Below, in pieces: positions 44,791 to 53,811 of a stretch of DNA of 64,000 nucleotides. A program made the translations under genes and the position numbers. Under the pieces are notes generated by a model. That model saw only the letters and a list, made by a program, of their open reading frames with translations, ran no database searches and was not told where the DNA came from. The stretch lies in the NCBI RefSeq assembly GCF_002234535.1, contig NZ_CP022521.1, positions 4,960,001 through 5,024,000 on the forward strand, given 5' to 3'. The stretch is from Actinoalloteichus hoggarensis. GTDB taxonomy: Bacteria > Actinomycetota > Actinomycetes > Mycobacteriales > Pseudonocardiaceae. The stretch's first letter is position 1. The number at the start of each line of letters is the position of its first letter.

Positions 44791-44814
44791 GTCGTACTCC
44801 CACAGGAGTACGAC
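44791..44814 (+). promoter_or_regulatory. Perfect palindrome/hairpin upstream of cydA
   Basis: Arms GTCGTACTC (44791-44799) and GAGTACGAC (44806-44814) around a 6-nt loop CCACAG, 17-40 bases upstream of the cydA GTG. It is either a repressor site or an mRNA hairpin that hides the AGGAG at 44804-44808. It does not match the Rex consensus usually seen at actinomycete cyd operons. Confidence 0.5.
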
Positions 44815-44830
44815 CGGTGCCCGCCGGCGG

Positions 44831-46144
44831 GTGACGACAGCGACCGAACGCCACGACGATCCTCAACGGGTGAATGCCGAGACCCTCGAACTCGCGCGCC
44901 TGCAGTTCGCACTCACCGCTGGCGCGCACTTCCTGTTCGTCGCGCTGACCCTCGGGCTGGCGACGATCGTCGCGTGCATCCAGACCAGGGCGACGTTCTC
45001 GCGCAGCGAGGTGCACGCCAGGATGACGCGGTTCTGGGGCCAGCTCTACGTCATCAACTACGCGGTCGGCATCGTCACCGGCCTGGTGATGGAGTTCCAG
45101 TTCGGCATGAGCTGGAGCGGGCTCACCCACTTCGCGGGCAACGTGTTCGGCGCGAGCCTGGCCATGGAGACGCTGGTGGCCTTCTTCATCGAATCCACCT
45201 TCCTCGGCCTCTGGATCTTCGGCTGGCATCGGCTGAACCGCTGGGCGCATCTGGCGTTGATCTGGATCGTCACCCTGACCGCCTATGCGTCGGCCTACTG
45301 GATCCTGGTCTCCAACGGCTTCCTCCAGAACCCCGTCGGCTATCGGGTCGACGGCGACACCCTGGTGCTGACCGACCTCGGCGCGCTGCTGACCAACCAC
45401 AGCACGATCCTGCCCTTCTGGCACATCCTGGGCGGGGCGCTGGTGACCGCGAGCTTCTTCATGGCCGGGATCAGCGCGTTCCACCTGTTCCGACGCACGC
45501 CCGAGCAGGAGTTCTTCCGCCGGTCGCTGCGGATCGGCGTCGCCACCAGCTTGCCCGCGCTGATGTTCACGGCATCGGTCGGCGGCTTCCAGTTCGGCCC
45601 CACGGGCGAGTCGCAGCCGATGAAGATCGCGGCCTACACCCGAGACCACGCCGAGATGGACCGGCTCCAGGCCGAGATGGTCGCCCAGTTCGGCCCCGGC
45701 GACTACCTGCCGCCGGTGGCGTGGGTGCAGGGCGGCGCCATCACCATGCTCGGCGTGTTCGGCCTCATGCTGATGCTCTCGGGAGCGAGCTTCCTGCTGA
45801 TGTGGTTCCGGCCGGTCGTCCTGCGGTTCCGGCTGTGGCACCTGCTGCTGATCGCGGCCATCCCGATGCCCTTCATCGCGATGATCGCGGGCTGGGTGTT
45901 CCGGGAGATGGGCAGGCAGCCCTGGGTGGTGACCGGGCTGCTGCGCGTCGAGGACGCCGTCTCCCCCGTGTCGTCCGGCGCGATGCTCGCGTCGCTGATC
46001 ACCTTCTCGGTGCTGTTCGGGGTGCTGATCCTCGTCAACTACTGGCTGCTGGCCCGGCAGGCCGCCCGCGGTCCGGACGAGGTCGCCCTCGGCAGGCCCG
46101 AGGCCGAGACCCGTCCCGAGCCCGCTCCGACCGCGACCTTCTGA
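44831..46144 (+). CDS. cydA: Cytochrome bd ubiquinol/menaquinol oxidase subunit I
   Basis: 437 residues, eight to nine membrane helices. Heme b595 axial His in RLQFALTAGAHFLFVALTLG near the N-terminus, quinol-binding Q-loop short form, and heme b558 ligands in the HILGGALVTASFF and related segments; GRQPWVVTGLLRV is the conserved GRQPW motif. Reduces oxygen to water at low oxygen tension in the membrane. GTG 44831 is used; an in-frame GTG at 44870 (VNAETLELARLQF) is a real alternative. First gene of cydABDC. Confidence 0.95.
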   Translation: MTTATERHDDPQRVNAETLELARLQFALTAGAHFLFVALTLGLATIVACIQTRATFSRSEVHARMTRFWGQLYVINYAVGIVTGLVMEFQFGMSWSGLTHFAGNVFGASLAMETLVAFFIESTFLGLWIFGWHRLNRWAHLALIWIVTLTAYASAYWILVSNGFLQNPVGYRVDGDTLVLTDLGALLTNHSTILPFWHILGGALVTASFFMAGISAFHLFRRTPEQEFFRRSLRIGVATSLPALMFTASVGGFQFGPTGESQPMKIAAYTRDHAEMDRLQAEMVAQFGPGDYLPPVAWVQGGAITMLGVFGLMLMLSGASFLLMWFRPVVLRFRLWHLLLIAAIPMPFIAMIAGWVFREMGRQPWVVTGLLRVEDAVSPVSSGAMLASLITFSVLFGVLILVNYWLLARQAARGPDEVALGRPEAETRPEPAPTATF

Positions 46145-46158
46145 AAGCAGAGCTGGTT

Positions 46159-46935
46159 ATGGAGATCATCGCCATCGCGGCCCTCGGCTTCTTCGCCGTC
46201 GGCTACTTCATCCTCGGCGGCGCCGACATCGGCGTGGGGATGCTGCTGCCCTTCCTCGGGCGGGACGCCGCGGAACGACGGGTGGGCATCGCGGCCATCG
46301 CGCCGTTCTTCCTCGGCAACGAGGTCTGGCTCGTCGCCACCGCCGGAATCCTGATCGGCGGCTTCCCCATCCTGGAGGGCGCGCTGCTCAGCAGTCTCTT
46401 CCCGGTGTTCGTCGCCCTGCTCGCGGGCTGGGTGATCCGGGACATGGGCCTGTGGCTGCGCGGCAGGGAGACCGGACGCGTCTGGTGGGCGCTCTGCGAC
46501 GGGGCGATCGTCGGCGGCAGCTGGACGATCGCACTGAGCTGGGGCTGGACGTTCGCGGGACTGCTGGCCGGCATCACCGACCGCCCGGTCGCCGGCGCGG
46601 GCGCGATGCTGGCCGCCGTCGGCATCGCCGCGTTGTTCGCCCTGCACGGGCTCGCCTTCGCCGCCCTGCGGCTGGCGGGCACCCAGCGCGAGCGGGCGCG
46701 CAGGCTGTCCGGCGAATCCGGCGAGGTGCGGACCTTCGTCCTGACCTCGGCGGCCATGACGGTGGCGGTGCTGGCCGTCGGCTGGCGTCTCCCGCTGGCC
46801 GAGTCCGCCGCCGACGCCGCCACCCTGGCGTTCCTGGTGCCGGTCCTGCTCGTCCTGACGCCCCTGCTGGTCGGCGCGCAGGCCTGGGTGTGGTGGCTGT
46901 TCCGCCACCGGGTGGACAGGCCCTCCTACCTGTGA
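46159..46935 (+). CDS. cydB: Cytochrome bd oxidase subunit II (short form)
   Basis: 258 residues with about seven hydrophobic helices; opens IAIAALGFFAVGYFILGGADIGVGMLLPFLG (the G-ADIGVG motif of CydB). At 258 residues it is much shorter than the about 340-380 of many CydB proteins; both the reading frame and the GTGA overlap with cydD are clean, so this seems a genuinely compact form. Forms the heterodimeric oxidase with CydA. Confidence 0.9.
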   Translation: MEIIAIAALGFFAVGYFILGGADIGVGMLLPFLGRDAAERRVGIAAIAPFFLGNEVWLVATAGILIGGFPILEGALLSSLFPVFVALLAGWVIRDMGLWLRGRETGRVWWALCDGAIVGGSWTIALSWGWTFAGLLAGITDRPVAGAGAMLAAVGIAALFALHGLAFAALRLAGTQRERARRLSGESGEVRTFVLTSAAMTVAVLAVGWRLPLAESAADAATLAFLVPVLLVLTPLLVGAQAWVWWLFRHRVDRPSYL

Positions 46936-49493
46936 GGACCCGGCCGGACGACCTGATGCCGCGCCGCGAGCGCGGCAGGTGGGCGCTGTACGCCCTCGCC
47001 CAGGCCCTGCTGATCATCGCGCAGGCCGAACTGCTGGCCAGGGTGATCGCCGGGCTGGACGCGGCACTGCTGCCCTGGCTCGTCGGCGCCGTCGCGCTGC
47101 GCGCGCTGGTGACGCGGACTTTCGGCGCGGCTGCGCGGCGCGCGAGCATCGCGGTCCGCCAGGACCTCGGCGGCAGGCTGATGCGGCGGGCGGACTCCCG
47201 GCCGAGGGGCGGGGAGTTCAGCACCCTGCTCACGCAGGGTCTCGCGGCGCTGGACCCGTACCTGAGCGGCTATCTTCCCCAGGTCGTCACGGCGATCGTC
47301 GTACCGCCGCTGGTACTGATCCGGATCGGCGTCGCCGACTGGATCTCGGCGGCGATCGTGGTGGCCGCGCTGCCGCTGATTCCGATCTTCGGCGCGTTGA
47401 TCGGCCTGCGCACCAGGGAGCTGACCGACCATCGCTGGCGGGAGCTGGCGCGGCTGGGCGGCCACTTCCGCGACGTCCTGGCGGGCCTGTCCACGCTGCG
47501 CGTCTTCGGCCGCACCGATCACCAGGCCGGGGTGATCCGCGACATGGCCGAGGGCCACCGCCGGGCGACGATGGGCACGCTGCGGGTGGCGTTCCTCTCC
47601 TCGCTGGTCCTGGAGCTGGTCTGCTCGATCACGGTCGCGCTGGTGGCCGTGCCGATCGGACTCCGCCTCATCGCGGGCGACGTCGACCTGGCGCCCGCGC
47701 TGGTGGTGCTGCTGCTCACCCCGGAGGCCCTGTCGCCGGTACGAGCGCTCGGCACCCGTTTCCACGCCGCGGCGGAGGGGGTCACGGTGGCCGAGGAGGT
47801 GCGGACCATCCTCGCCGAACCGTCCACCCGGGAGACCGGGCCGGCCGGCCGGGTCGGGGCCGAGTCGAGCCCGGCCGGCGCGGTGCCGACCGGCGCGGCG
47901 GCCGGCCGACGTCGGCGGGCACGACGGGGCGCCGACCGGGCGACGGACGCAGGCGGCCGGAGCGGCGGGGCCGCACCCGGTGGGACGACGAGCGGCGGAG
48001 TCGTGCACGGCGCGAGCGGCGGCGGTCGGGCCGTCGGATTCGACGACGCCGTCGAACCCTCACGGCAGGCGGATCGGTCCGAGGCGGGCGCGGTCGTCGA
48101 CGCGGGCCGGCTCGACGACGCGGGCCGGGCCGGATCAGGCGTGCCCGGCGGCGGGCCTGCGCATCGCAGCGCGCCGACCGGTGCCCGGAACCACGCCGCC
48201 CCGACCACGTCGAACACGGCCTCGCCCCGGCCCGCGCGGACCGCGACGCGGGCCGCCCGGCCTGCGAGCCACCCGGCCGGCGCGGACCCGCGAGACACTC
48301 CGGCGGACCCCGGCGCTCGGAGCCGCCCCGTCCCGCCGGAGATCAGGCTCGACGACGTCACCGTGCGATTCCCCGGCCGCGAGCGACCCGCCCTGGACCG
48401 GGTGTCGTTGACGATCGCCCCCGGTGAACGGCTGGCGCTCGTGGGCCCCAGCGGCGCGGGCAAGTCCACCCTGCTGCACCTGCTGCTGGGCTTCGTGAGG
48501 CCCGACGAGGGACGAGTGTCGATCGACGGGGTGGACCTGGCCGAACTGGACCTCCCCCGTTGGCGGGACCGCATCGCCTGGACGCCGCAGCAGCCGCACC
48601 TGTTCGCCACCTCCGTGGCCGACAACATCCGGCTCGGAAGTCCCGACGCCGGGGAGGACCGAGTCCGGGCGGCGGCGGCCACCGCCGAGGCCGCCGAGTT
48701 CATCGAGGCGCTGCCCGACGGATACGACACCGTGCTCGGCGAGCGGGGCGCGGGCGTCTCGGCCGGTCAACGGCAGCGGATCGCGCTGGCGCGGGCGTTC
48801 CTGCGCGCCGCGCCGGTCGTGCTGGCGGACGAGCCGACCGCGCGACTCGACCTGCGCAGCGAGGCGGCGGTGGTCACGGCGACCGACCGACTGCTCACCG
48901 ATCGCACGGCGCTGCTCGTCGCGCACCGACCCGCGATGGCGGGCATCGCCGATCGGGTCGTCACGGTGGCGAACGGCCGCATCGCCGACGGCGGGCCTCG
49001 CCCGGCACGGCAGGGCCCCCGCGTCGGGCCTGGCGGTGTCGGGCGAGGCGGTGTCGGGCGAGGCGGTGTCGGGCCGGGCGGCAGCGGGCCGGGCGGTGTC
49101 GGGCACGGCAGCAACGAGCCGAGCGATGTCGAACAAGACGGCAACGAGCCGAGCGATGTCGAGCAAGACGGCAACGAGCCGGGTAGCGCGGGCCAGGGCG
49201 GCAATGAGCAGCGCAGCGGCGGACGAGAAGTCGACGGACAGGGCGGCGACGGGCCGGGCGGCGCGGAAGAGTCGGTCGCCTGCGCGGGGACCGAGCGAGA
49301 CGCCGTCAAGGCCGACCGGCGCGGGACCGGCCCGCTCGGAGCGGACCCGCCCGAGATCGACCCGGCCGCAGCCGAACCGCCCGGAGCGGACCACCCCGAG
49401 ACCGACCCCGCCGCACCCGGCCCGGCCGGGTGCGGCCCGGTTCCGAAGAACAGCGGCCTCGGACGACCCGACCGAGCGGAGGCCCGCCCGTGA
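46932..49493 (+). CDS. cydD: ABC transporter CydD with long linker and C-terminal low-complexity tail
   Basis: 853 residues instead of about 550-580. Residues 1-296 are the six-helix transmembrane domain (AQALLIIAQAELLARVIAGL, STLRVFGRTDHQAGVI). Residues 297-468 are a Gly/Ala/Pro/Arg-rich linker. Residues about 470-690 are the ATPase domain with Walker A GPSGAGKST, signature VSAGQRQRIALARAF and Walker B VVLADEP. Residues 690-853 form a repetitive tail (VGRGGVGRGGVG, repeated NEPSDVEQDG). CydDC exports cysteine/glutathione and is needed for cytochrome bd assembly. GTG 46932 overlaps the cydB stop (GTGA). Confidence 0.92.
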   Translation: MRTRPDDLMPRRERGRWALYALAQALLIIAQAELLARVIAGLDAALLPWLVGAVALRALVTRTFGAAARRASIAVRQDLGGRLMRRADSRPRGGEFSTLLTQGLAALDPYLSGYLPQVVTAIVVPPLVLIRIGVADWISAAIVVAALPLIPIFGALIGLRTRELTDHRWRELARLGGHFRDVLAGLSTLRVFGRTDHQAGVIRDMAEGHRRATMGTLRVAFLSSLVLELVCSITVALVAVPIGLRLIAGDVDLAPALVVLLLTPEALSPVRALGTRFHAAAEGVTVAEEVRTILAEPSTRETGPAGRVGAESSPAGAVPTGAAAGRRRRARRGADRATDAGGRSGGAAPGGTTSGGVVHGASGGGRAVGFDDAVEPSRQADRSEAGAVVDAGRLDDAGRAGSGVPGGGPAHRSAPTGARNHAAPTTSNTASPRPARTATRAARPASHPAGADPRDTPADPGARSRPVPPEIRLDDVTVRFPGRERPALDRVSLTIAPGERLALVGPSGAGKSTLLHLLLGFVRPDEGRVSIDGVDLAELDLPRWRDRIAWTPQQPHLFATSVADNIRLGSPDAGEDRVRAAAATAEAAEFIEALPDGYDTVLGERGAGVSAGQRQRIALARAFLRAAPVVLADEPTARLDLRSEAAVVTATDRLLTDRTALLVAHRPAMAGIADRVVTVANGRIADGGPRPARQGPRVGPGGVGRGGVGRGGVGPGGSGPGGVGHGSNEPSDVEQDGNEPSDVEQDGNEPGSAGQGGNEQRSGGREVDGQGGDGPGGAEESVACAGTERDAVKADRRGTGPLGADPPEIDPAAAEPPGADHPETDPAAPGPAGCGPVPKNSGLGRPDRAEARP

Positions 49494-51133
49494 TCGAGAT
49501 CCTGCGTGCCGCCCGCTCCTGGCGACTGCTGTTCGCCGCGGCGGCGGGAATCGTCGCCGAGGTCTGCGCGGTGGCGCTGACCGGGACGGCGGCCTGGCTC
49601 ATCACCCGGGCCGCCGAGCAGCCGCCGCTGGCCGCGCTGGGAACCGTCATCGTCGCGGTCCGCGCGTTCGCGATCTTCCGGGGCGGATTCCGCTACGTGG
49701 AGCGGCTGGCCGGTCACGACGTGGCGCTGCGGGCGGTGGCCCGACTGCGCTCCCGCGTCTACCAGGCCGTGGTGCGCGGAGCCGGTCGTCGGGACGGTGA
49801 CGCGCTGACCACCATGGTCGCCGATGTGGACGGCGTACAGGATCTGCTGCTGCGGGTACTCCTCCCGGCGATCTCCGCGGCGGCGGTCGGCGGCGGCTCG
49901 ATCGTGGTGTTCCTCGTGCTGCTGCCCGCGGCCGCGTGGCCGCTGACGGCGGGACTGGTGCTGGCGGGGATCGTCATCCCGCTCTGCGCCGCGTCGGCGC
50001 TGCGCCGCGCGGGCGCCCGGGTGGCCAGGGCACGCGCCGCGCTGGCCGAGCACGCCCTGGACCTCGTCGACGGCGCGCGGGAGTTGGCCGCCTTCGGCGC
50101 GACCGACCGGGCGGACGCCGAAGCCGACCGCCGGCTGGCGCGGGTGGCCGCGCTGGAACGGCGGGCGGCGGCGGTGACGACGACGGCGAGCGCCGCGGGC
50201 CTGCTCGCGCAGGGTGCCACGACCGTGCTGGTCGCTTTCGTGGCGCTGCGATCCGGCGCGGACGAGGTGCTGGTCGCGGTGCTCGCCCTGACGACCCTGG
50301 CCGCCTTCGAGATGTTCGGCCCGCTGGTCGACGCCGCGCACCGGTTCGTCGAGCTGCTGCCGTCGACCCGACGAGTCGCCGCGTTGCTGCGGACGCCCGC
50401 CGCGGCGCCGTCGCGGCCCGCCGCGCCGCCCTCGTCGGGGGTGGCGGTCGCCGGGCTGTGGGCGAGGTATCCGGGCGGCACGCGGCACGCGCTGGCGGGC
50501 CTGGACCTGCACGTCGAACCGGGTTCCTCGACGGCCGTGGTCGGGGCCAGCGGAGCGGGCAAGAGCACCCTCCTCGACGTCCTCGCGGGTCACCGCGCCC
50601 CGACGGAGGGCTCCGTCACGGCCCCGAAGTCGCGATCGATGACCCAGGACGCGCACGTCTTCCACACGACGGTGCGCGCGAACCTGCTGCTGGCTCGCCC
50701 GGACGCCGATCAGGCGGCGTTGGAGTCCGCCGCGGCGCGGGCCGGGCTGCTTCCGGTGATCCACGCCCTGCCCGAAGGCTGGGACACCGTCGTCGGCGAA
50801 GGCGGACACGGGCTGTCCGGCGGCCAGCGGCAACGGCTGCTGTTGACCCGTGCGCTGTTGGCCGATCCACCGCTGCTGCTGCTCGACGAGCCGACGGAGG
50901 GACTCGATCCGTCGGCGGCCGACGCCGTGCTCGCGGCCGTGCTGGCCTCCCGACGGGGCCGGACGACGATCGTCGTGACCCATCGAGCCGAATGCCTGGA
51001 CCTGTTCGACACCGTGGCCGTTCTCGACGAGGGTGTTCTGGTCACACACGGACCACACGCGGAGCTGATCGAACGGGACCCGGCGTACCGCGAGGTGTTC
51101 GCCGGATTCGCACCGGCGGTCGCCGAGGCCTGA
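49490..51133 (+). CDS. cydC: ABC transporter CydC (cytochrome bd assembly)
   Basis: 547 residues. N-terminal transmembrane domain (LFAAAAGIVAEVCAVALTGTAAWLITRAAE, RGGFRYVERLAGHDVALR) and C-terminal ATPase domain with Walker A VVGASGAGKSTLLD (about residue 352), signature GLSGGQRQRLLLTRALL and Walker B LLLLDEPTEGLDP. GTG 49490 overlaps the cydD stop. Normal length, without the low-complexity additions of its partner. Confidence 0.94.
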   Translation: MIEILRAARSWRLLFAAAAGIVAEVCAVALTGTAAWLITRAAEQPPLAALGTVIVAVRAFAIFRGGFRYVERLAGHDVALRAVARLRSRVYQAVVRGAGRRDGDALTTMVADVDGVQDLLLRVLLPAISAAAVGGGSIVVFLVLLPAAAWPLTAGLVLAGIVIPLCAASALRRAGARVARARAALAEHALDLVDGARELAAFGATDRADAEADRRLARVAALERRAAAVTTTASAAGLLAQGATTVLVAFVALRSGADEVLVAVLALTTLAAFEMFGPLVDAAHRFVELLPSTRRVAALLRTPAAAPSRPAAPPSSGVAVAGLWARYPGGTRHALAGLDLHVEPGSSTAVVGASGAGKSTLLDVLAGHRAPTEGSVTAPKSRSMTQDAHVFHTTVRANLLLARPDADQAALESAAARAGLLPVIHALPEGWDTVVGEGGHGLSGGQRQRLLLTRALLADPPLLLLDEPTEGLDPSAADAVLAAVLASRRGRTTIVVTHRAECLDLFDTVAVLDEGVLVTHGPHAELIERDPAYREVFAGFAPAVAEA

Positions 51134-51169
51134 CCGAGGTCCGTCGCCGCCAGAAGGGAAGGCACGCCA

Positions 51170-51829
51170 GTGAGAACGGCCCTGACCGTCCTGATCGGCC
51201 TGTTCGTCGGCTTCCTCGCCGGTCTGCTGCTCGCCGGACTGGTGGACGCCGTCGCCCGCTCGGCCGCCGGCGCGCCGATCGACCCGTACGTCCTGCGTTA
51301 CCTTCCGCTGGGGCTGGCCCCGGTGGGCGCGGCCACCGGCGCGGTCGTCCTGTGGCTGCGGCCGCGCGTCGGACGCCGCGCGACCGGGGCTGACCGCGCC
51401 TCGCCTCGCGCCGCCGGGTCAGACGCCGAGGCCTGTGGATGTGCGGTCAGGCCTCGGCTCGACGTGACCCTGCCCGGCGTGTCCGCGGCCGACGACGGAC
51501 ACCCCGGTGTCCCCTGCCTGCGGCAGGTCGCCGACTCCGACGTCGCCGCGCCGTACACCACCGCGCCGGCCGCCGCGGCCCACGACGGCCGGGAGGCGCC
51601 CCTCCTGTCGGGTGCGCCCGCGCACCGAGGCACCCGGACGGTCCCGGCGCCCTGCCCGTCCGCGCCGCTGGAGCCCTCGACGCGACTGCTCACGACCCGC
51701 GACGCCCCGATCTGCCTGCCGACCGACTGTCCGCGGGCGCCGGAGCGGACATCGGTCGTCGCTCACACCAGATCCCGGGGCACCACGTGCTGCCAGTTCC
51801 GCGAGAAGACCCGTTCGTCGCCCTCATAG
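51170..51829 (+). CDS. Small membrane protein with hydrophilic tail
   Basis: 219 residues. Two N-terminal membrane helices (LTVLIGLFVGFLAGLLLAGLVDAV and YLPLGLAPVGAATGAVVLWL) precede a long hydrophilic tail of low conservation. GTG 51170 has GAAGGGAAGG upstream. It follows cydC by 36 bases and may belong to that operon. Its 3' end overlaps the convergent S15 hydrolase gene by 67 bases; a real stop earlier is impossible in this frame, but the tail may be poorly constrained. Confidence 0.6.
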   Translation: MRTALTVLIGLFVGFLAGLLLAGLVDAVARSAAGAPIDPYVLRYLPLGLAPVGAATGAVVLWLRPRVGRRATGADRASPRAAGSDAEACGCAVRPRLDVTLPGVSAADDGHPGVPCLRQVADSDVAAPYTTAPAAAAHDGREAPLLSGAPAHRGTRTVPAPCPSAPLEPSTRLLTTRDAPICLPTDCPRAPERTSVVAHTRSRGTTCCQFREKTRSSPS

Positions 51830-53811
51830 CCGTCGAGCCGGGCGTGCACCCGGAAGTCGTCCGGCGTGCAGGTGAGGATCGTTCGCGTGACGATCCGCAC
51901 GTGCCAGTCGCCCCGGCTGAACTCCATCGTCCACTCGGTCTCACCGCGCACCGAGGAGAAGTCGTCGGCCAGCCACTCGTAGCGCTCGAAGGCACGCTTG
52001 CCCACGTCGAGGTCGATGCCCTCGAAGTGGACGACCCCGATGTCCTTCACGACCTCCAGGGCCGAACGGTAGGTCACGAGGTCACGCGAGACGGTCCATC
52101 GCTGATCCGCGGGCCGCAGACTGGTGGTGTCGATCGGCGGAGCGCCCTCCGGCTGGTCGAAGGGCCGCGGCGACACGCCGTCCGGCTCGGCGATCGGCCG
52201 CACCGGCAGCAGCAGCCCGCTGGACCCGGTGTGCAGCCGCAGCAGCGCGGGCTCCGGCGGCGGCCAGGCGAGCGGCCAGTACGAGGTGGACAGCGACAGG
52301 CGGATGCGGTGCCCCGGCGGGAACGACTGCGCGACACCGTTGAGTGAGATCGACACCCGATAACGCCTGCCCGGTTCCAACGGCGTCGGCTCGTCGTGCC
52401 CGTCGCGGTGGGTCAGGTTCAACAGCCCGTAGGTGACGCGCGTGGCGCTGCCGTCCGGCGCCACGTCCGAGAGCCGGGCCGCGATCATGGCCACCGGCCG
52501 CGTCGCCGTGACGTCCAGCTCCGCGACCGGGGCGCCGAGGATCTCGCAGGCCTCCTGGAGCACGTCGCTGTCGAACACCAGCGACCCGCCGTCCTCCTCT
52601 CGCTGGTCGTACGGCAGGTCGGGCGGTGCGTTGTAGGAGCACCACTTGCCGGCGAACTGGCCGACCGACAACGGCGACTGCACCGTCAACTCGTGTTCCT
52701 CGGCCTCCGAGTCGGCCGAGAGGATGCGATGCGGCGCCAACAGGTACCGTTCCCGTCGAACGTGCGGCGACGGCCAGGACGGCTCGCCGACCCATCGGCC
52801 GGGTCGCTCCTCATAGGCCGTCGACGGCGGCACGCTGTCCTGCATCCACGTCCGCAGCATCGGCTCGCCGGGCAGCCCGGCACAGTCGAGGTCGTCGTTC
52901 CGCTCGGCATCGTGCTTCATCCAGTGGTCCCACCAGCACACCACCTCCTGGAGGAAGCCGATCGCCGGCCCCGGCTCGCCGAGGTGCGGATACTTGTGCG
53001 ACCAGGGGCCGATGAGTCCCTTTCTCGGCACGTCGAGGTTCTCCAGCATGCGGAACACCGCGTTCGAGTAGCCGTCGGCCCAGCCGCACACCGCGAAGAC
53101 CGGGCATCGCACGGCCGAATAGTCGCCGCACACCGACGCATGCCGCCAGTAGTCGTCCCGACGCTGATGCTCCAACCACCGCGCCACCCAGGGGCCGCTG
53201 TTGTCCAGGCGTTCCTGCCACATGTCCCGCCACCGGTCGCCGACCACGGCCGGGTCGGGCGGACAGGTGGCATAGGCGAACATCGTGGACGACTCGGCGA
53301 GATTATCCGAGAGCATGCACCCGCCCATGTAGTGCATGTCATCGCCGTAGCGGTCGTCGGTGAAGCTGGCGATGACCACGGCCCGCAGGCTCGGGGGCCG
53401 CCGCGCCGCCACCTGGAGCGCGGCGAAACCGCCCCAGGAGATGCCCATCATCCCGGTCTGCCCGTCACACCACGGCTGCTCGGACAGCCACGCCAGGACG
53501 TCCTCGGCGTCCCGCTGCTCCTGTTCCAGATACTCGTCGAGGAGCACGCCGTCGGAGTCGCCGGTGCCCCGGATGTCGACCCGGACGCAGGCGTAGCCGT
53601 GACCGGCGATGTAAGGATGGTTGACGGAGTCACGCAACGCCGTCAGATCGCGATGCCGGTAGGGGATGTACTCCAGGATCGCGGGGACCGGATCGCCGTC
53701 GGAGGACGTCGGCCGCCAGACCCGGCCGGAGAGCCTTGCCCCGTCCGACATCGGAATCCAGACGTGGTCGTCGAGCATGACCGTGGCCGGCAGTGAGGTG
53801 ACCGTCCGCAT
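51763..53811 (-). CDS. CocE/NonD-family hydrolase (peptidase S15-like acyl-peptidase)
   Basis: 682 residues. Alpha/beta hydrolase domain: YACVRVDIRGTGDSDG near residue 95, nucleophile elbow MGISWGGFAALQVAAR with Ser near residue 125, acid in CGWADGYSNAVF and His in GPWSHKYPHLGEPG. The C-terminal galactose-binding/jelly-roll domain of X-Pro dipeptidyl-peptidases follows (RVSISLNGVAQSFPPGHRIRLSLSTS). Hydrolyses acyl/peptide or ester bonds. Coupled by a 1-nt overlap (TGATG) to the upstream ATP-grasp gene, implying a joint pathway. Substrate unknown. Confidence 0.92.
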   Translation of the reverse strand: MRTVTSLPATVMLDDHVWIPMSDGARLSGRVWRPTSSDGDPVPAILEYIPYRHRDLTALRDSVNHPYIAGHGYACVRVDIRGTGDSDGVLLDEYLEQEQRDAEDVLAWLSEQPWCDGQTGMMGISWGGFAALQVAARRPPSLRAVVIASFTDDRYGDDMHYMGGCMLSDNLAESSTMFAYATCPPDPAVVGDRWRDMWQERLDNSGPWVARWLEHQRRDDYWRHASVCGDYSAVRCPVFAVCGWADGYSNAVFRMLENLDVPRKGLIGPWSHKYPHLGEPGPAIGFLQEVVCWWDHWMKHDAERNDDLDCAGLPGEPMLRTWMQDSVPPSTAYEERPGRWVGEPSWPSPHVRRERYLLAPHRILSADSEAEEHELTVQSPLSVGQFAGKWCSYNAPPDLPYDQREEDGGSLVFDSDVLQEACEILGAPVAELDVTATRPVAMIAARLSDVAPDGSATRVTYGLLNLTHRDGHDEPTPLEPGRRYRVSISLNGVAQSFPPGHRIRLSLSTSYWPLAWPPPEPALLRLHTGSSGLLLPVRPIAEPDGVSPRPFDQPEGAPPIDTTSLRPADQRWTVSRDLVTYRSALEVVKDIGVVHFEGIDLDVGKRAFERYEWLADDFSSVRGETEWTMEFSRGDWHVRIVTRTILTCTPDDFRVHARLDGYEGDERVFSRNWQHVVPRDLV

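Noticed and set aside
44770-44831. Rex operator at cydA
   Set aside because: The palindrome GTCGTACTC/GAGTACGAC does not resemble TGTGAAC-N3-TTCACA.
51298-51766. Minus-strand frames opposite the membrane-protein tail
   Set aside because: Low-complexity shadows; no motif and no start signal.
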